Shown: one piece after another, positions 30,818 through 32,248 of the stretch
Layout: each line of letters begins with the position of its first letter
Position numbering within the stretch: the stretch's first letter is position 1
Assembly (NCBI GenBank): GCA_947451525.1
Contig: CANFZM010000028.1
Coordinates: forward strand, 1-32,248
Direction of reading: 5' to 3'
Source of the DNA: Flavobacteriaceae bacterium
GTDB lineage: Bacteria > Bacteroidota > Bacteroidia > Flavobacteriales > Flavobacteriaceae
DNA: 32,248 bases
The notes under the pieces: model-generated
What the model saw: only the letters and a program-made list of their open reading frames with translations
The model's database searches: none
Told to the model about the DNA's origin: nothing
Position numbers and translations under genes: made by a program

Positions 30818-30857
30818 GCCACAGATTAAACGGATTTTACAGATTTTCACGGATTGG
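30818..30857. repeat. CAGATTAAACGG-type word repeat downstream of pheA
   Basis: GCCACAGATTAAACGGATTT, then TACAGATTTTCACGGATTGG. The repeated CAGATT..ACGGATT units belong to a degenerate word-like class. The element lies just after the pheA stop on the minus strand. Confidence 0.5.
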
Positions 30858-30869
30858 TTTTTGAAATTG

Positions 30870-31739
30870 TTATTGCTTTTGGTTCTTGTATTCTCCTAAA
30901 ACCTTGAAATGATTAGTCATGAGTTGTAAAATCTTGGTTGCTTTTTCATAATGTTTGTATTTTTCAAATACCACATCTACAAAAAAGGAGTATTGAAAAG
31001 GTATTTCTATAATGGGCATCGACTGGATTTTGGTTAAATTTAATTTGCAATTAGTCATTACATTCAAAACCGTGGCCAAACTTCCTGGCGTGTCGTCTAA
31101 TTCAAATTTAATAGAGGCCTTGTTTATCTGCTCTTTTGGAACTTTACTTTCTTCTTTACTGAGAATAAAAAAGCGTGTCATATTATTGTTCACTGTTTGA
31201 ATTTCGGGTACAATTATGTTTAAATCGTATAAATCTGCTGCAACTTTACTTCCGATTGCGGCTATGCTTTTTATTTGATTTAGATGAATTCTTCTGGCAG
31301 TTTCGGCGGTATCTTTGTCTTCTACTAATTTTAGATGCGGATGCTTTTTTAAAAATTCCATGCACTGCAATAATGCCATTGGATGGGAATGTACTTCTTG
31401 AATATCTTCTAAATTTTGGTCTTTTAAAACCATTAAATTCTGAATAATATCCAAATAATATTCGCCAATGATGTGCAAATTATTCTTATCAATCAAGGCA
31501 TAATTTGGAATGATAGAACCCGCAATAGAATTCTCAATTGCCATTACCGCTAATTGCGATTGGTTGTTTAACAAACTATTTACAAGTGCTTCAAAGGATA
31601 AACATTCGTCCAAAAGAACATTTTCTTGAAAATATTCCATGGCAACTTGATGGTGAAATGAACCTTGAATTCCTTGTATGGCAATCCTCACCTTTGAAGA
31701 AGGAGAATTAGGAAGACTTTTTTTTACTGTTTTATTCAT
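30870..31739 (-). CDS. pheA: Prephenate dehydratase
   Basis: PheA converts prephenate to phenylpyruvate on the phenylalanine branch and is normally inhibited by phenylalanine. The 289-residue protein has the catalytic domain (about 18-195) beginning RIAIQGIQGSFHHQVAMEYF, with the signature TRFFIL (188-193), and a C-terminal ACT domain (about 208-285, KFELDDTPGSLATVLNVM). The usual ESRP segment of the ACT domain is replaced by KIQSMP, which I believe is common in this phylum. The first 16 residues (NKTVKKSLPNSPSSK) are an extension; its LPNSPSSKV part may be a decayed palindromic element. Confidence 0.94.
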   Translation of the reverse strand: MNKTVKKSLPNSPSSKVRIAIQGIQGSFHHQVAMEYFQENVLLDECLSFEALVNSLLNNQSQLAVMAIENSIAGSIIPNYALIDKNNLHIIGEYYLDIIQNLMVLKDQNLEDIQEVHSHPMALLQCMEFLKKHPHLKLVEDKDTAETARRIHLNQIKSIAAIGSKVAADLYDLNIIVPEIQTVNNNMTRFFILSKEESKVPKEQINKASIKFELDDTPGSLATVLNVMTNCKLNLTKIQSMPIIEIPFQYSFFVDVVFEKYKHYEKATKILQLMTNHFKVLGEYKNQKQ

Positions 31740-31837
31740 TTTATTTTTTTTGGAACCATTCAGAGATTAAGAAAAGTGAAGTTTAAATATTGCTTAAAGA
31801 CACTTAATATCTTAATGGTTACATTTTAGTCAAAAAA

Positions 31838-31861
31838 AAATCCCGATTTGCATCGGGATTT
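31838..31861 (-). terminator. Intrinsic terminator, minus strand
   Basis: Arms AAATCCCGAT and ATCGGGATTT enclose a TTGC loop. The nine-A run on the plus strand side (31832-31840) becomes a T run on the minus strand after the stem, so it ends transcripts coming from the right. It lies 25 bases after the stop of the small ORF at 31886-31978. Confidence 0.85.
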
Positions 31862-31885
31862 GTATATTTATATGTTTTTAAATTT

Positions 31886-31978
31886 CTATTTTTTCACATA
31901 ACACAATACCATTCCCTTTTTCTGTCCGAAGAAGAAATAAAAGAAATAGCTAAAATAGGTTGTCAATTTTGTGTTCAT
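31886..31978 (-). CDS. Possible 30-residue small protein
   Basis: A 31-codon frame starts with ATG at 31978 and reads MNTKLTTYFSYFFYFFFGQK, then KGMVLCYVKK and stop. It is aromatic and hydrophobic in the first half and basic in the second, consistent with a short membrane peptide. A TTG and a near-consensus TACATTAG lie at promoter spacing just upstream, and the terminator follows closely, so the unit has the outline of a complete small gene. Chance is possible in such AT-rich DNA. I do not recognise it. Confidence 0.4.
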   Translation of the reverse strand: MNTKLTTYFSYFFYFFFGQKKGMVLCYVKK

Positions 31979-32042
31979 GGTTGTTTTATGTTTTGCTAAT
32001 GTAGTAATAAATGTTAAACCAATGCAGAAAATTTATAAAAAA

Positions 32043-32063
32043 TTACGGAAACGATTTCGTGAA
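32043..32063. promoter_or_regulatory. Second LacI-like operator candidate
   Basis: TTACGGAAACGATTTCGTGA aligns with the palindrome upstream of exbB (13379-13399) at most positions and keeps the central GAAACG..TTTCG pattern, but its symmetry is imperfect. It lies upstream of the small ORF promoter on the minus strand. Confidence 0.3.
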
Positions 32064-32136
32064 ATCATAAAAACGGCTTTTCTTCGTTATAAGTTTTATT
32101 CCTTTTTAGATTTCCTTTATTAATTAATTCAAGTTG

Positions 32137-32247
32137 CTAGTTAATTGATTTGTTTAATTGTAATCCAAATACAAAAAGAGTAAGTTTTATCAAAAATCCT
32201 TCTAATGTAATGGCGTGTATTGTTCTAGGAAACATTTTCTTGATGTC
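32137..32247 (-). CDS. Possible 3' end of a gene entering from the right edge
   Basis: An open frame of 36 codons enters from the right edge and stops with TAG at 32139. It reads DIKKMFPRTIHAITLEGFLI, then KLTLFVFGLQLNKSIN. The residue mix looks protein-like, with a hydrophobic stretch near the end. The frame is short and I do not recognise the family, so this may be chance. Confidence 0.35.
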   Translation of the reverse strand, partial: DIKKMFPRTIHAITLEGFLIKLTLFVFGLQLNKSIN

Positions 32248-32248
32248 G

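Larger units (their letters stand above)
31740..32248. other. Gap right of pheA
   Basis: This 509-base region contains, from left to right, the pheA leader with a TTAATATCTTAATGG word repeat (about 31805), the minus-strand terminator, the possible 30-residue gene, a LacI-like palindrome (32043-32063) and a possible 3' end of a gene entering from the right. No large gene or RNA gene is recognised. Confidence 0.5.

Noticed and set aside
1..32248. tRNA, rRNA, intact insertion sequence or prophage genes
   Set aside because: No cloverleaf, rRNA core sequence, transposase or phage structural protein was recognised on either strand.

Overview
The window looks like a chromosomal segment of a member of the Flavobacteriaceae (Bacteroidota), most likely Flavobacterium or a close relative. 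The DNA is AT-rich. Several genes are preceded by the Bacteroidota -7 promoter element TAnnTTTG rather than an obvious Shine-Dalgarno site. The gene families fit this group: an OMP_b-brl_3-type outer membrane protein, an ExbB-ExbD-ExbD-TonB operon, a kynurenine pathway, AguA/AguB putrescine synthesis and a DAHP synthase-chorismate mutase fusion. No rRNA, tRNA, CRISPR array, prophage or intact insertion sequence was seen.

Layout. 1-357: a possible gene start leaving the left edge, then a modular repeat. 358-4339 (+): M23 peptidase, a UPF0175/DUF3368 toxin-antitoxin pair, a MerR regulator, LemA and two TPM-domain proteins, closed by a perfectly palindromic terminator. 4523-7303 (-): a large outer membrane beta-barrel protein. 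7449-13253 (-): the TonB energy operon, in order exbB, exbD, exbD, tonB, a 76-aa membrane protein, a PstS-like lipoprotein and a TPR protein. 13254-13701: a non-coding regulatory-looking gap. 13702-22456: a degenerate cupin, kynurenine 3-monooxygenase, a flavin reductase-like protein, a penicillin-acylase family hydrolase, agmatine deiminase, N-carbamoylputrescine amidase and kynureninase. 22901-31739 (-): pheA, aminotransferase, tyrA, DAHP synthase/chorismate mutase, rsgA, dtd, a MazG-like protein, aroA and queA, a cluster dominated by aromatic amino-acid synthesis. 31740-32248: a terminator, a 30-codon small ORF, a palindrome and the possible 3' end of a gene entering from the right.

How the genes work together. 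The TonB operon would energise outer membrane transport. KMO and KynU are consecutive-step enzymes that turn kynurenine into 3-hydroxyanthranilate. AguA and AguB convert agmatine to putrescine. The DAHP synthase, AroA, chorismate mutase, PheA, TyrA and aminotransferase cover much of the route to phenylalanine and tyrosine.

The most unusual signal is a dense set of short dispersed elements: (a) GC-rich palindromes, (b) a modular framework carrying exchangeable hairpins, and (c) word-like repeats such as GGTTGTAGGTTTTGGG. These occupy gaps but also sit in frame inside genes. The aroA gene appears to carry five such segments from three families, and dtd carries one. One aroA insert differs from an intergenic copy 8 kb away at only two of about 41 positions. 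This resembles the palindromic elements described inside Rickettsia genes and suggests an active or recently active element population in this lineage.
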